Shown: one piece after another, positions 13,683 to 24,830 of the stretch
Layout of the letters: every line of letters starts with the position of its first letter
Numbering within the stretch: the stretch's first letter is position 1
Assembly (NCBI GenBank): GCA_010909165.1
Contig: VJWM01000196.1
Coordinates: 62,001 to 126,000, forward strand
DNA: 64,000 nt
Direction of reading: 5' to 3'
DNA from: Anthoceros angustus
Lineage: Eukaryota; Streptophyta; Anthocerotopsida; Anthocerotales; Anthocerotaceae
Position numbers and translations under genes: made by a program
The notes under the pieces: model-generated
Seen by the model: the letters and a program-made list of their open reading frames with translations, nothing else
Database searches by the model: none
What the model was told of the DNA's origin: nothing

Positions 13683-14200
13683 CCCCAGAGAATCCGACCT
13701 CCCGACCAGAGGTGGGGCAGTCCAGGGTAGTGATGCCCCATCCCAGGAAGTGTCATCCCTGCCTACCCTGGCCACTACAGAGCCGACATGCTGCACCTGC
13801 TTGAAACCCGATGAGAAATGGAAGCACGATGTTTTTATGCTGTCCAACGCAGAGCAGGCGTGCGGCCTCGACAATGGGATCGCTACCAGATGACACATGC
13901 TGGCCGAGCCGAGTATGCACCTAGGTGAAAAGCCGGCCGCAAGCCGGGTAGAGTCTTACCCTATTTCCCACCCACAAGAGGAAAGCACCGTTTAGGGTTA
14001 CTGAGCTCAGCAGTTGAAGTTGGACGAGCTTGCGGAGTTCTTGCTTCCTCGCGAACTAACCCGGACCATCCAAAGCAGCAGCACTGGCCAAGGGGGTGAG
14101 AATCCAGGTGAAGAAGCGGGGCAAGCACGTGTTGCCTGCAGGCAAGAAGGCGGACAGGAAGGATACCATGGCTCCACCGGGATCCAAGTCCAAGAAGGAC
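13635..14200. promoter_or_regulatory. Bidirectional promoter and 5' ends of membrane-protein gene and TOM7 (duplicated at 3740-4315)
   Basis: The segment spans the first codons of the leftward gene, the 485-bp divergent spacer and the leader plus first codons of TOM7. A diverged collinear copy lies at 3740-4315 in front of EMC8. Because both genes start normally here and only one does at 4 kb, this copy is the likelier parent. Confidence 0.72.
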
Positions 14201-14365
14201 ATCCTGTCTCCGCAGACTTTGAACACGGTGATCAAGGAGTGGCCGACATGGCTGCTGAAGAAGGCCAAGACTGCCACGCACTACGGATTCATTCCCCTGG
14301 TCATCTTCATCGGCATGCGCTCAGAGCCCCGGCCGCAGCTTTCGCAGCTCCTCAGCCCCGTCTAG
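14168..14365 (+). CDS. TOM7: Mitochondrial import receptor subunit TOM7
   Basis: TOM7 is a small tail-anchored subunit of the outer-membrane TOM translocase that modulates complex assembly. The single-exon ORF encodes 65 residues. The conserved plant core is present: [15 protein letters not shown], then [19 protein letters not shown] forming the membrane span, and a C-terminus QLSQLLSPV that matches plant TOM7. ATG 14168 is the first in-frame ATG; the open frame continues upstream to 14096 without one. The variable N-terminal sequence MAPPGSKSK also occurs at the EMC8 start. TsaD lies about 400 bp downstream on the same strand. Confidence 0.93.
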   Translation: MAPPGSKSKKDILSPQTLNTVIKEWPTWLLKKAKTATHYGFIPLVIFIGMRSEPRPQLSQLLSPV

Positions 14366-14772
14366 TTCAAGACGCACACTCCGTGGAGCACTGTGACGCG
14401 ACAGCTTCGACAACGTGATAGTGCCCTTCAATTTTGCAGATGTGAAGCTCGAGTCTAGATGTCTGGAGACTCCCGATGGATCCTGTTGTGATTTTTGGGC
14501 TAGAGCTCCGCTGTTGCAATTTGAAGCCAGCCAGCCCTGGTGTTAGGTAGTGGTAGCACGTGAGAACAGCTTCTGATAATTGCCCTTGCAAGCGTCCCTA
14601 ATGACACTCTTGCATGTCTCATTTTTGTTTGGTCACAATTGAGTTGCAATTTCGAGCAGGCCTGGGATCTGGGATCTGGCTTTTGTGTATATGTCATGTT
14701 TGAAGCCTGTTTCACGGAAATGGGGATTCAAGGCATTAGGGTGAGGTAGGGAGGTTGCTGTTTTGCAGGAGG
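14366..14772. other. TOM7 3' region and TsaD leader
   Basis: No recognised gene. A ttgctgttttgcag acceptor-like sequence ends at about 14768, immediately before the TsaD ATG at 14773, suggesting a 5' UTR intron whose donor I did not identify. Confidence 0.5.
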
Positions 14773-16161
14773 ATGGTTGTGGCAAGGATCATGCCTGTGC
14801 TGCGGCCTCTCGGCATGACGCCGTCCCGATGCGCATCCCAGCCTCCCTTGCGCCGTCTTTCGAGGTGTTTACTGCCACCTGCGCTTCGACGTAGTAGCAT
14901 CAAGCTGCCGGTTTGGAGGGCTGTATCCCGATCGGCCAGGGCGTTCAGCAGGCATGTGGGAGCAGAGGAAGAGGTAGTTTTGCTTGGCATCGAGACCAGC
15001 TGCGATGACACGGGCGCTGCAGTGGTGACCATGGATGGCAGGATACTGGGAGAGTCCCTTGCGTCCCAGGCAGAGATGCTGGAGAAGTGGGGCGGTGTTG
15101 TACCGCACCTGGCCAAAGACTACCACGTAGAGGCCATCGACGGGGTGGTGGCCCAAGCTCTGTCCAACGCGGGACTGACGGAGGCGGATCTGGATGCAGT
15201 GGCGGTCACCATCGGGCCCGGCCTCAGCCCCTGCCTGGAGGTGGGCGTGAGCAAGGCCCGCAGCATTGCACGCGCCCACAGGCTGCCTCTGGTGGGCGTG
15301 CACCACATGGAGGCGCATGCTCTGGTGGTCAGGCTCACGGATCAGGACGTGCGCTTCCCCTTCATGGTGCTGCTGGTTTCCGGGGGCCACAATCTCATCT
15401 TGCTCGCGCAGGGCGTGGGCCGCTACATCCAGCTGGGCACCACTGTGGACGACGCCATCGGCGAGGCCTATGACAAGACAGCCCGCCTGCTGGGCCTGGA
15501 CATAAAGCGAGGGGGCGGGCCTGCTCTGGAGGAGCTAGCCCTGGAGGGCAATCCGCAGGCGTTGGCGCTCTCGGTGCCTATGCGCAACAACAGGAGCTGC
15601 AATTTCTCCTACGCCGGCCTGAAGAACCAGGTGCGGCTGGCCATCACCGCAAGGAGGATCAACACCGACGGCGTCCCTCTGCCGGAGGCCAGTCCGGACG
15701 AGCGCAGAGCCCGGGCCGACGTGGCTGCCTCTTTCCAGAGAGTTGCTGTGCTTCATCTGCAGGAGAAATGCCGCAGAGGGATTGAGTGGGGCAGGAGGTT
15801 GGAGCCTGACATCCAGTGCCTTGTGGTGTCTGGAGGGGTTGCCTCCAACAGGGTTGTGAGATCGAGTCTGGCTGAGCTTGCCCAAGAGCAGGGGCTGCGC
15901 CTTGTCTGTCCTCCTGCAAGGCTGTGTACAGACAACGGCGTTATGGTGGCCTGGGCCGGGGCAGAGCATTTCCGCATGGGCTTGTTTGAACCTCCGCCTC
16001 CCATCGATGAGGCAGATGACGTATTTCTGGACCTCAGGCCTCGGTGGCAGCTCGGAGAGATATACTCTGAGGGCATGAGTGATGCCCGTTCCATGAAAAG
16101 ACCCAGTCCTCATCCTTCCCTCACCTCGGTGGTCAGAACGTACATGGAGCAAAAGCTCTGA
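14773..16161 (+). CDS. GCP1: tRNA N6-adenosine threonylcarbamoyltransferase, organellar type (TsaD/Qri7/OSGEPL1; plant GCP1)
   Basis: This enzyme transfers the threonylcarbamoyl group from TC-AMP to A37 of ANN-decoding tRNAs, here most likely in mitochondria. The intronless ORF encodes 462 residues. The first 60 or so are Arg/Ser/Leu-rich with almost no acidic residues, a good mitochondrial presequence, before the family start VVLLGIETSCDDTGAAVV. Other landmarks: ALSNAGL, IGPGLSPCLEVG, the metal-binding HHMEAH, VSGGHN, DDAIGEAYDK, and the C-terminal VVSGGVASNRVVR and CTDNGVMVAWAG. ATG 14773 follows an acceptor-like CAG closely, consistent with an intron in the leader. GC content and codon use are higher than in neighbouring genes, and the reading frame is long and undamaged. 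Confidence 0.94.
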   Translation: MVVARIMPVLRPLGMTPSRCASQPPLRRLSRCLLPPALRRSSIKLPVWRAVSRSARAFSRHVGAEEEVVLLGIETSCDDTGAAVVTMDGRILGESLASQAEMLEKWGGVVPHLAKDYHVEAIDGVVAQALSNAGLTEADLDAVAVTIGPGLSPCLEVGVSKARSIARAHRLPLVGVHHMEAHALVVRLTDQDVRFPFMVLLVSGGHNLILLAQGVGRYIQLGTTVDDAIGEAYDKTARLLGLDIKRGGGPALEELALEGNPQALALSVPMRNNRSCNFSYAGLKNQVRLAITARRINTDGVPLPEASPDERRARADVAASFQRVAVLHLQEKCRRGIEWGRRLEPDIQCLVVSGGVASNRVVRSSLAELAQEQGLRLVCPPARLCTDNGVMVAWAGAEHFRMGLFEPPPPIDEADDVFLDLRPRWQLGEIYSEGMSDARSMKRPSPHPSLTSVVRTYMEQKL

Positions 16162-16398
16162 AGTTCGCAATGTCGTCCCAAAAGTTGCAGCTCGTAGATA
16201 CGTATATCACACATACAAATGGAAAATGCCTGGCTTCAGCTCTTCCCTGCTGTCATTCTTGTGCATCTTGCAAAGACTGACCAGGGCCTCAAATTCTGTT
16301 TGGACTGTACAAATGCACAAGCTTATCAACACGGCATTGCCGCAACCGCCATTGCAGTGGGCAAAGCACACTTTCCAAGTCATAGCATGAAGACCAGC

Positions 16399-16821
16399 CT
16401 ACAGCTCAAACACGATACGTTTCTCACTCTTCTTTTTCGGCCTGCGATCCCATAACACACCCAGGCCATGACCAAACCCGTACCCGATTCCGACTCCGCA
16501 CCCCGCTCCGATCCCAAACACAACTTTAAGCGAATTCCAAGGCTGAGATCCTACTCCTAATCCTCCCGTGATGGCAAACCCTATCCCTGCTCCGCATCCG
16601 ACTCCCGCCCCTCCTCCAGGTCCAAAGTTCAGCTTCTTCCCCCTCTTGTTCCAGTCCTCTCTCCACACCCGCATCTTCGGGAGGCCACCCCGTTCCTTCT
16701 CTTTCTGCTCCCAAATGCTGGCCACAGAGGTCAAAAGATCAGAGCTAGCAGATGCATCCCCAGGAGTCCCCTTCGCCGCATCATCCGGCCCCGCCTGCCG
16801 TTGGAGGTTGAGAAAATTCAT
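16399..16821 (-). CDS. Glycine-rich small protein, possibly TGD5-like
   Basis: A 140-residue ORF from ATG 16821. The N-terminal half is polar, with WEQKEKERGGLPKMRVWRED. The C-terminal half is two blocks of alternating glycine and hydrophobic residues (GGGAGVGCGAGIGFAITGG and FGIGAGCGVGIGYGFGHGL) separated by SQPWNSLK, then a basic tail. This resembles the glycine-rich plant family that includes chloroplast-envelope TGD5, which helps ER-to-plastid lipid transfer, but that protein is shorter and I cannot exclude another glycine-rich family. The frame stays open to 16890 without another ATG. It converges with TsaD, 237 bp away. Confidence 0.6.
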   Translation of the reverse strand: MNFLNLQRQAGPDDAAKGTPGDASASSDLLTSVASIWEQKEKERGGLPKMRVWREDWNKRGKKLNFGPGGGAGVGCGAGIGFAITGGLGVGSQPWNSLKVVFGIGAGCGVGIGYGFGHGLGVLWDRRPKKKSEKRIVFEL

Positions 16822-17655
16822 TTCTTGTGCTTCCAAGCCTTCCAGCGGCGCTAGCCGCCCCTGAGAATCAACTCCTCCTGATCCCAACACCGATCCTCAG
16901 AAACGCACGCAGATGCAAAACCGACGTGAGATGTCTGCGCAACATTTCCACGCTGTGGGTGCGATTACTGACAACTGAACAGCCAGCCCCTTGAACTGCA
17001 CGTATCCATATCTCCAGATATGCTCGCGTTTGGCTTGAGGATGACTCGGGCGGCCCCGGAGAGCGGAGCCTCTACGAAGGGGTCACAGTCCCGTTCACAG
17101 GACCCGCTCCACACACCTGTACCGGGTGACCCGATATGAAGTTTCCTTCCTCTCCCTCCTCCTCCTTTTTCTATCTCGATTCCTCCCGCCTCTCTTCTCT
17201 CTCTTCTGCTCGGTTTTCTCGTCCCTCCGCTCGATAGATTTTTTTTTTAATTTGATATTTTGAAAATAAATCAAAACAACCCCGGGGGAGAAATCTTCAG
17301 CAAGGGTTCTGATTCCCCTATGTTACACATCGTATCATCCCAACAGGAGGAGACTTTACTCTTCCCGAGGTCATCTGAGTACGTGCCTAGATACCATCGC
17401 AGGTTATGTGGGACTTGGGAAGAACTCCCTCACCCACTAAAACTCCCCACCTTTACCTTTGCCCGAGAATAAGGGCTGCCATACATTGCTGCGTCGGCTT
17501 TAATAAAATCGCCATCTTGAACCTGTCCGTCCCAAACCACCTGTCTCCCCAACCCCTAACAGATCGTTGCCCTCACCCAAGAACGTGCACTCCCCAGGGA
17601 AGGTCTTCCGCATCCTTCCAATAGGACCTGCCCCACCAAGATGATGATTTCGAAT
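16822..17655. other. Boundary between gene island and repeat region
   Basis: Contains the 5' flank of the glycine-rich gene, then a pyrimidine-rich stretch (about 17145-17225) and a T/A run at 17238-17255. No gene recognised. From 17.6 kb onward retroelement sequence dominates. Confidence 0.5.
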
Positions 17656-18250
17656 TCATCCCAGGTCACCCTTAAGGGCGGCCCAGAAGGCGGGTAATAC
17701 CTCCGCCAGAAAAAGGGCCACCGGGACGAAACCCGAGGTGTCCCCTTTCTTCAAGGGGCAGGTCCAGCCAGAAAGCGCGGACCCTCTCACAGAACCCCCT
17801 AAGAGAACAACTACTTTCTCCTCACCCTTCCACTTTGAAAAACTAGGAACCTGTTGCACAGCTTTGCGAATGAGCTCTCCCATAATCCTCTGCCGCGCCG
17901 GGAGGACGTGGTTGCACTCAAGAAGAAGATGTGCTAAAGATTTCCCCCCCTGATCTGCATTGCAGAGAGGGCAATTCAAGGATGTGTTCGGAGGCACCAC
18001 CCCAAACCGAATAGCGGCATCTGCGATGAGAGCCCTGATTCTAGCAATGACATGAGAATGACGTGGAAGACATCGAGAAGCCTATGAGATAAACCGACGA
18101 GAAGCCGAGAAACCCCTTTGGACATACAAAGGCAAACCGATGGTACTACTATTTCGTTCGAGCTGGCTCCAGGCAGCACGACAAAACGGTTTAAGGTGTG
18201 ACTCAAGACCCTCAAACCTCAAACCTCTCCGCTCGATAGATAAGAGGAAC
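17656..18250 (-). mobile_element. LINE (non-LTR retrotransposon) 3' fragment with zf-RVT domain
   Basis: The minus-strand ORF 17656-18000 contains the zinc-binding block found after the reverse transcriptase of plant LINEs: LNCPLCNADQGGKSLAHLLLE followed by a CNH pair (Cys-Pro-x-Cys ... His ... Cys-x-His pattern). The upstream minus-strand segment to about 18250 continues the same protein in a second frame (IRALIADAAIRFGVVPPNTS type context), so at least one frameshift is present. No RT catalytic motif or endonuclease is visible, so only the 3' end of the element remains. Confidence 0.75.
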
Positions 18251-18435
18251 TGAAGTCGGATTTCAAGCCTTAGAAACGGTAACATGAGCTTTTCGAGTTT
18301 CACGAATGTTCATTCCTGGAAACGGAATAGTGGAGAACCATTTGAACTAGAATTGAGTGAACTGTTGTAGTCGCAAAGATGAAATTTTCAAATACAACAG
18401 TTCCGATGAGGCAAGTCAACCAAAATTGAAAACTT

Positions 18436-18990
18436 TCACAAAATTTCAAAAGATCTGATGAAGCCAAATTTCTGCGTATGTAACTTTGCTATTTCCTTGG
18501 TAAAGGGGATAGTTTGTGGACAGACATTCTGGGCGCCCGAGGTCCTCTGTCCACCTCGAGCGAAACAGATTAGTAGATTCCCTTTATCGTGAACGCTGCA
18601 ACAGACGAGGACATAACGTTGATCTGCTCTACCAGCCTCCGGTGATTCCAGAAATCCACCCATCTTTGATACCCAGATCTGCATTGCAAGCGCGCGAATC
18701 GGTTTGTCTTATATCCTTATCTTATCTAATCAAGAGCTAGTGAAGAGCAGAGTGGACGATCTTGATCTGCAGTCAAAGCGATCTGTTATCACCAGTAGGC
18801 AATCTATCAATCAAAGTATAAACGAGGTCGCTGACTATCTAAGGAAGATTGATCTCACCCGTAAACAAGGAGATTCGAATGCTTCTTCATCTAGTGGCGA
18901 CCCTCATCTCTGAGATCTTCCATTGCGTGAAGTTGGAGCCACCAGGCTCATGGATTGGGAGATGTGAAGCGCCGTTACTACAGTCAAGCA
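18436..18990. other. Unassigned sequence between LINE and copia remnants
   Basis: A minus-strand ORF of 82 codons (18436-18684) has no recognised homology. This may be decayed copia or LINE sequence; I see no domain. Confidence 0.4.
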
Positions 18991-19964
18991 GCGACTATAA
19001 TCCTGCCACTTCATCCCACTTGGTTCGGTTTTGCTTTGGAACATGAGCATAAACCTCAGAACCGAAGATTCTAAAATGACTCGCGTTAGGTTTGACACCA
19101 GACCATGCCTCCTCCGAGGTCATTCGAGATATAGCCTTGGTGGGAACTCTATTCAAAACATAAGTTGTTGTAGCAACAGCCTCTCTCCAAAAGCGTACCT
19201 TCAACCCACTTTGATGGAGCATACACTTGGCCACTTCCACTAGGCTCCTTAGTTTGCACTCCGCTACCACATTTTGCTTCGGTGTGTGAGGAATTATTAG
19301 TTGCCTCCGAATGCCATGCTTCTTGCAAAAGCTTTTAAATTGAGAAGAGATGTATTCTCCTCCATTATTGTCACTCCTGAGGCCAAGTCTTGAGGCATTC
19401 TCCACTTTTGTTCTCCGCCAAGACCTTTCACTCCTTGAATGTCTTGAACACCTTGGACTTCTCCTTGAAGAGATATGTCTAACTCCTCCTTGTGAAGTCG
19501 TCCATAAACACTAGAATGTAGCAGGCTCCTCCATGATGGGTGGGTTCTTCATTGGTCCACATACATCGGTGTGTACAAGCTCCAACAGCTACTCGATGCG
19601 CTCTTATCCTTGGGAACTTGGTTCAGTGAAGCTTTCCCATCATGCACCCTTGGCATAATCGCGGCTCACTAATCTCCTTTAAATCCAAGTCGATCTCCCT
19701 TTGTTGATTCTTCATCATCTTGATATTGTCCACTCCACTATGCCTCAAGCGTTGATGCCATAAGTCTACTGACCAGTGCTTTCAGGCTAGCTTGACACAA
19801 ATGTGCAAGCTTGTTAATCACCTAAAGAAGTCCACAACTCTTAGAGATTGTCTTCCCGAACACCTCAAGCTATTACTTTAACATTAGGTGATTCCAGTTG
19901 CTCGGGGTTGGATGCGACATCCCCTCAAGTTGAATACAATCTCATTTCCAGGGTTAGTGATTCT
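18990..19964 (-). mobile_element. Older Ty1/copia element, integrase part (split by element 1)
   Basis: The minus strand encodes a copia integrase core: LGLRSDNNGGEY (second catalytic Asp), HTPKQNVVAECK where the third acidic position is expected, then YVLNRVPTKA and FRIFGSEVYAHVPK. Upstream (19405-19964) the frame is broken but continues the protease-integrase linker. At 19964 the element is interrupted by copia element 1; its gag and protease part resumes at 28205. Sequence after KWDEVAGL is lost, so no RT or RNase H remains. Confidence 0.85.
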
Positions 19965-20209
19965 TAAAGGAAGTATTTATGTTAGCCTCATGAGATTAGG
20001 TCAAGATATATACATATATCAAATAGTGTGTACATAGCTTAAGAGACTTACCTCTTCGCTAGGGTTATGTTGTTTCGTATAGTCACACCCGTTCACTACA
20101 AGTTAAGTTAGCTTTAGGTTTGTCTGAACATATATAGTAAGTTACTTCTTCTTGATATATAATGTAATTATTAATCTAATTGATTTGAATCTATCCATGT
20201 AAAATGTCA
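19965..20209 (+). repeat. 5' LTR of copia element 1
   Basis: Nearly identical to 27960-28204. It ends ...aaaatgtca directly before the primer-binding site and is preceded by the ATTCT target duplication. Its first bases are taaagg rather than canonical TG. Ends are set by comparing the two LTRs and their flanks. Confidence 0.95.
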
Positions 20210-20221
20210 TGGTATCAGAGC
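20210..20221 (+). other. Primer-binding site of copia element 1
   Basis: tggtatcagagc immediately follows the 5' LTR. This is the usual copia primer-binding site, complementary to the initiator methionine tRNA. Confidence 0.92.
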
Positions 20222-20471
20222 ATCTCTGATGCAAATTGCATTCAAAAGAATGCACATTAAATAGTGCATAAAATTCTATGCATTACAATGTATCTTTTCC
20301 TTCTTCTTGATTAGAAATTAGATTTTTAATTAAGAAAAGAAAAGAACATCAAGAAATGAATCTTGTAGAAACTTTCTCGAAATTTTCTAGACAGACTAAC
20401 AAAATCTGAAGTCCGTTCTAGTGCATCTCTGGTCAGATTGCTATCAAGCAATTCTGACTGAGGTCCACTAG

Positions 20472-20996
20472 AACAACTGCCATATTTGGAACCTCTATCC
20501 CGATCAGAGACACTTGAACTTCGCCCCTGATTTGCCCAGACAGCAACCTCCAGAAGCGCAACGGCAGCATGTTCCATTTGGTAACCCTAATCCAAGGGGA
20601 TTCCTGACTACACACGCTGCACCAAACACGGGGATCACACAGTTACTAATCAGGCTTGAAACCCACCAAAATCACATGGATAGAAATTGTTGCAACATCA
20701 CTCGCCAACTGATTGCATCAAACGTGGATGTTCAAGACCTGAAGGAACAGATCTCTCATCTCGACTTCAAACTGCTGGTCTTGATGAAACCTCATTTGTT
20801 TGCTAACCCATCCATTCGTGGAGTTGCATGCAGGCATACAGGAAAAACTAATAAGAGCCACAGATTTGATACACCAAACTCATGTCCATCCTGCGCCGTT
20901 TACGCATTCAATAGGTGGGAAAAGAGAAACATGCAAATAGAACGTAAGCAAGCACTAGCACAGCAGGAAATTACTAACCCTGCTGATTTGCTCTGA
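20472..20996 (+). CDS. Accessory ORF upstream of gag, copia element 1 (5'-truncated)
   Basis: This frame lies between the PBS and gag and does not resemble gag or pol. It matches the ORF at 37150-37873 of element 2: both have a stretch NP.GF.TT.AP, a region VDVQDL/VDLHDL, and then an identical core PNSCPSC followed by Y...NR, a Lys/Gln-rich helix and a C-terminus P.D.L. There is no ATG at its start, and the first 90 or so residues seen in element 2 are missing. The C-P-S-C pair could bind metal if paired with other ligands, but only two cysteines are conserved. Function unknown. Confidence 0.7.
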   Translation, partial: NNCHIWNLYPDQRHLNFAPDLPRQQPPEAQRQHVPFGNPNPRGFLTTHAAPNTGITQLLIRLETHQNHMDRNCCNITRQLIASNVDVQDLKEQISHLDFKLLVLMKPHLFANPSIRGVACRHTGKTNKSHRFDTPNSCPSCAVYAFNRWEKRNMQIERKQALAQQEITNPADLL

Positions 20997-21112
20997 TGCT
21001 AGCTTAGGTTTCCTTTCACTGTCGAGCATCAGTCCTTAGACATTATGTTGTGATTAACCTGAACAGCACAGGTTACAACTTCACGCATTAGTGTCCCTTC
21101 AACTCTGCAAAC

Positions 21113-22070
21113 ATGGGTGACGACGACACAATCAAAATACCTGATGGCCTACTCAAAACGTCACTCAACATCAGCATAGACATGTTTAAGGAAAAGGACA
21201 GGTTCGGGGGGGAGAACTATGACATCTGGGTGATGCGTATGAAGGGAGCTCTCCAGAATAAAGGACTCTGGGAGATAACAAACAGAGAAGATGAATTAGA
21301 AGCAGATACAGCTGATGTTACAGCACACAAGGCATGGACAGCTAAAAACAGTGCAGCCATGTATATGATAAGGGGTGGCTTAACTACTGAAATGTTGAGA
21401 CACACCGCCGGTGCTACATCCGCAGCTGATATCTGGTCTAGACTTCGTAACGGCCTCGACCGTTCTCGGCCGTGACGCCCCTCCGAGCGTCCGTTCCCTA
21501 ATACGTGAACTCTACTCCGGCGCAAACGCAACCAGCCAGATGACAACCCTCAGGAATCTTCAATTCTGTAAAATGCGAGATGGTGATTTAGTGGAAAAGC
21601 ATGTTGCTACATTCAGACATCTGGTTTCTAAGCTGGAAGCAGCTACACAAGAAAACGTCAAGGAGGATATGCTAGCAATCTACCTAATGCTTTCCTTACC
21701 AGATTCCTGGTCGAATTTTGTGACCTCGTATAATACATCACAGGCACAAACTCAGAAATTGGCAACTGCTGCCAAAATTAAACTACCTCCTGTGACTTTC
21801 TCTGAGTTAGTGGGATCATTGCTTCAGGAGGAAGCCACAAGAGGTGGCAGCAAACATGGGAAACAGCAAGCCCTCTACACCAACAACTATGGAAGAGGCG
21901 GCAAATCTTACTCTAAAGGGAGACATACCACACCTGGTGCTGGGAGTTCTAAAGGAGCTCCCTCACAGAAGAAACCCAAAATGACCGGAAATGCAACTGG
22001 TGCAAAATTCCCGGCCATTGGGAAAACGAGTGTCGAAAGAAGCTAGCCGGCATACCTCGCAAGGAGGGCA
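21113..22070 (+). pseudogene. gag of copia element 1 (frameshifted)
   Basis: The capsid region starts at ATG 21113 and shows the copia gag core YDIWVMRMKGAL, AMYMIRGGL and, after a frameshift near 21450, YSGANATSQMTTLRNLQFCKM and LPDSWSNFV. The zinc knuckle (CNWCKIPGHWENEC, CX2CX4HX4C) is present near 21993-22035 but in another frame, so a second frameshift precedes it. Confidence 0.9.
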
Positions 22071-22189
22071 ATTAATCTTTGAGACACACGTTGTGGTAAA
22101 GCGATCCTCCCTTCACCGGCGAGGGGTAAGGGAGTTTGCTCAACCTTTAGCCTTTCCCACATGCTTGTCTGCAAAGACAGGATCTAGGC

Positions 22190-22440
22190 CATTTCATGAA
22201 TGGTATCTAGACACAGGTGCAACACCGCACATATGTTTTGACAGAAATGTTTTTGTCACATATAAACCTGTACAGGACCAGTTCGTCTATCTAGGCGAAG
22301 ACAGAGCACTCGTGTCTCCAGCCAAAGGCACAGTGAGTCTCCCTGTACCTTCAGGGCTTAAGTTGTCTCTCACTAACGTCTACTTTGTACCTGAGATGAC
22401 GAGAAATCTCATCTCTGTTAGACAACTAAACATGGACAAT
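22190..22440 (+). pseudogene. Aspartic protease domain, copia element 1
   Basis: The catalytic LDTGATPHIC motif is followed by the strand pattern ending in YFVPEMTRNLISV, typical of copia protease. It is in one frame with the start of the integrase linker until the frameshift near 22470. Confidence 0.85.
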
Positions 22441-24542
22441 GATAGTCATGTACTGTTCACCTCCACAGAGTGCCAGATCACAAAGTCTTGGCTTATGGCT
22501 CATCAGATCACGATCTCTTCCGTCTTCACTTGCACAGTCACCCTGTGCGGTCTCATGTTGTGCCACATACTTCAGATGAATCTACACATCAAGCAAACAA
22601 AGCAACATTGTGGCACAATAGGTTAGGTCACCCATATAGTGCTAAACTGCAAAAACTAGCAACTAGTGACTTATACTATGATGGCAAGATTGGCACTCTA
22701 CCTGTACTTCCCTTGTGTGAAGCTTGTGTACTCTCCAAGCGTCACCAAGCAGCTTTTAAAAACAAGGCCCCACACAGAGCTTCAGATGTACTAGAACTTG
22801 TGCATACTGATCTTTGTGGACCCTTGTCACAGCCCTCTCTTGGGGGTGGCAAGTACTTTCTGACTTTCACTGACGACAAAACAAGATTCGTCACAGCTTA
22901 TATTTTGAAGGCCAAAAGTGACTGTTTCTCCTTGTTCAAGTCTTATCTCAAGTATGTAGAAAGATGGACAGGTAAACAGCTGAAGACTCTCCACTCTGAC
23001 AATGGAGGTGAATTCACAAGCAACGAATTCCAGGCCTACTGTCAAGATGAGGGCATAGGATTTGCGTCATGCCTACACCCCAAAGAAAAGCGGGGTTGCG
23101 AGCGCTGAACCTTACTTTACGAGATGACGAAATCTCATCTCATTGACAACTAAACATGGACAATGATAGTCATGTCACTCTCACAGTGCCGGATCACAAA
23201 GTCTTGGCTTATGGCTCATCAGATCACGATCTCTTCCGTCTTCACTTGCACAGTCACCCTGTGCAGTCTCATGTTGTGCCACATACTTCAGATGAATCTA
23301 CACATCAAGCAAACAAAGCAACATTGTGGCACAATAGGTTAGGTCACCCATATAGTGCTAAACTGCAAAAACTAGCAACTAGTGACTTATACTATGATGG
23401 CAAGATTGGCACTCTACCTGTACTTCCCTTGTGTGAAGCTTGTGTACTCTCCAAGCGTCACCAAGCAGCCTTTAAAAACAAGGCCCCACACAGAGCTTCA
23501 GATGTACTAGAACTTGTGCATACTGATCTTTGTGGACCCTTGTCACAGCCCTCTCTTGGGGGTGGCAAGTACTTTCTGACTTTCACTGGCGACAAAACAA
23601 GATTAAATCACGACTTATATTTTGAAGGCCAAAAGTGACTGCTTTCTCCTTGTTCAAGTCTTATCTCAAGTATGTAGAAAGATGGGATGTAACATGAAGA
23701 CTCTCCACTCGACAATGGAGGTGAATTCACAAGCAACGAATTCGTGCCTCTTGTCAAGATGAGGGCATAGGATTTGCGTCATGCCTACACCCCAAAGAAA
23801 AAGCGGGGTTGCGAGCGCTGAACCTTACTTTACGAGATGACGAAATCTCATCTCATTGACAACTAAACATGGACAATGATAGTCATGTCACTCTCACAGT
23901 GCCGGATCACAAAGTCTTGGCTTATGGCTCATCGGATCACGATCTCTTCCGTCTTCACTTGCACAGTCACCCTGTGCAGTCTCATGTTGTGCCACATACT
24001 TCAGATGAATCTACACATCAAGCAAACAAAGCAACATTGTGGCACAATAGGTTAGGTCACCCATATAGTGCTAAACTGCAAAAACTAGCAACTAGTGACT
24101 TATACTATGATGGCAAGATTGGCACTCTACATGCCCTTGTGTGAAGCTTGTACTCTCCAAGCGTCCTGCGACCTTAAAAACAAGGCCCCACGAGCTTCGG
24201 ATGTACTAGAACTTGTGCATCTTGATCTTTGTGGACCCTTATCCTGACCCTCTCTCTTGGGGTGGCAAGTACTTTCGACTTTCAGCGACAAAACAAGATT
24301 AAATCACGACTTATATTTTGAAGGCCAAAAGTGACTGTTTCTCCTTGTTCAAGTCTTATCTCAAGTATGTAGAAAGATGGACAGGTAAACAGCTGAAGAC
24401 TCTCCACTCTGACAATGGAGGTGAATTCACAAGCAACGAATTCCAGGCCTATTGTCAAGATGAGGGCATAGGACGGCAGCTGACTGTCGTCTACACACCC
24501 CAGCAAAACGGGGTTGCAGAACGCCTGAACCTTACTTTACAG
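22393..24542 (+). repeat. Triplicated 709-728 bp block of integrase in element 1
   Basis: The block beginning gagatgacg and ending at ccttactttac occurs at 22393-23120, 23121-23833 and 23834-24542. Each encodes the integrase N-terminal zinc finger (LWHNRLGHP ... C..C) and the core to the second Asp. The joints fuse integrase cttactttac(ag)gagatg with the gagatg of the protease end, a 6-bp microhomology. Copies 2 and 3 carry many small differences from copy 1 and from the element 2 equivalent. Confidence 0.9.
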
Positions 24543-24830
24543 GAGATGGTCTCCTCCTTTCTTCACCAGGCTTCTTTGCCTCTGCCCTACTGGGCTGAAG
24601 CACTCATGACCGCCGTTTATTTGCGAAACAGATTACCTACCACTGCTATCGGGAGACACCTTTTGAGGCCTTCTTTGGCAGAAAACCCTCTATCCAGCAC
24701 CTTCGTACTTTTGGGTGTATTGCCTATGCTTTTATCCCCAAGGAAAGCGGAAGAAGCTATCTGCAAAGGCCAGAAAACTCCTTATGATAGGATAAACTGA
24801 GGGAATCAAAGCTTACAAATTGTATGATGT
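24310..24830 (+). pseudogene. Integrase C-terminal half, copia element 1
   Basis: The third repeat copy continues into unique integrase sequence: LHSDNGGEF, then RQLTVVYTPQQNGVAE with the catalytic Glu, YWAEALMTAVYLRNRLPT, and FGRKP-like sequence in a shifted frame. Frameshifts lie near 24650 and 24750. Confidence 0.9.

Noticed and set aside
15535-16170. 211-codon minus-strand ORF opposite TsaD
   Set aside because: Antisense shadow of a long GC-rich coding exon; the composition has no protein-family signature.
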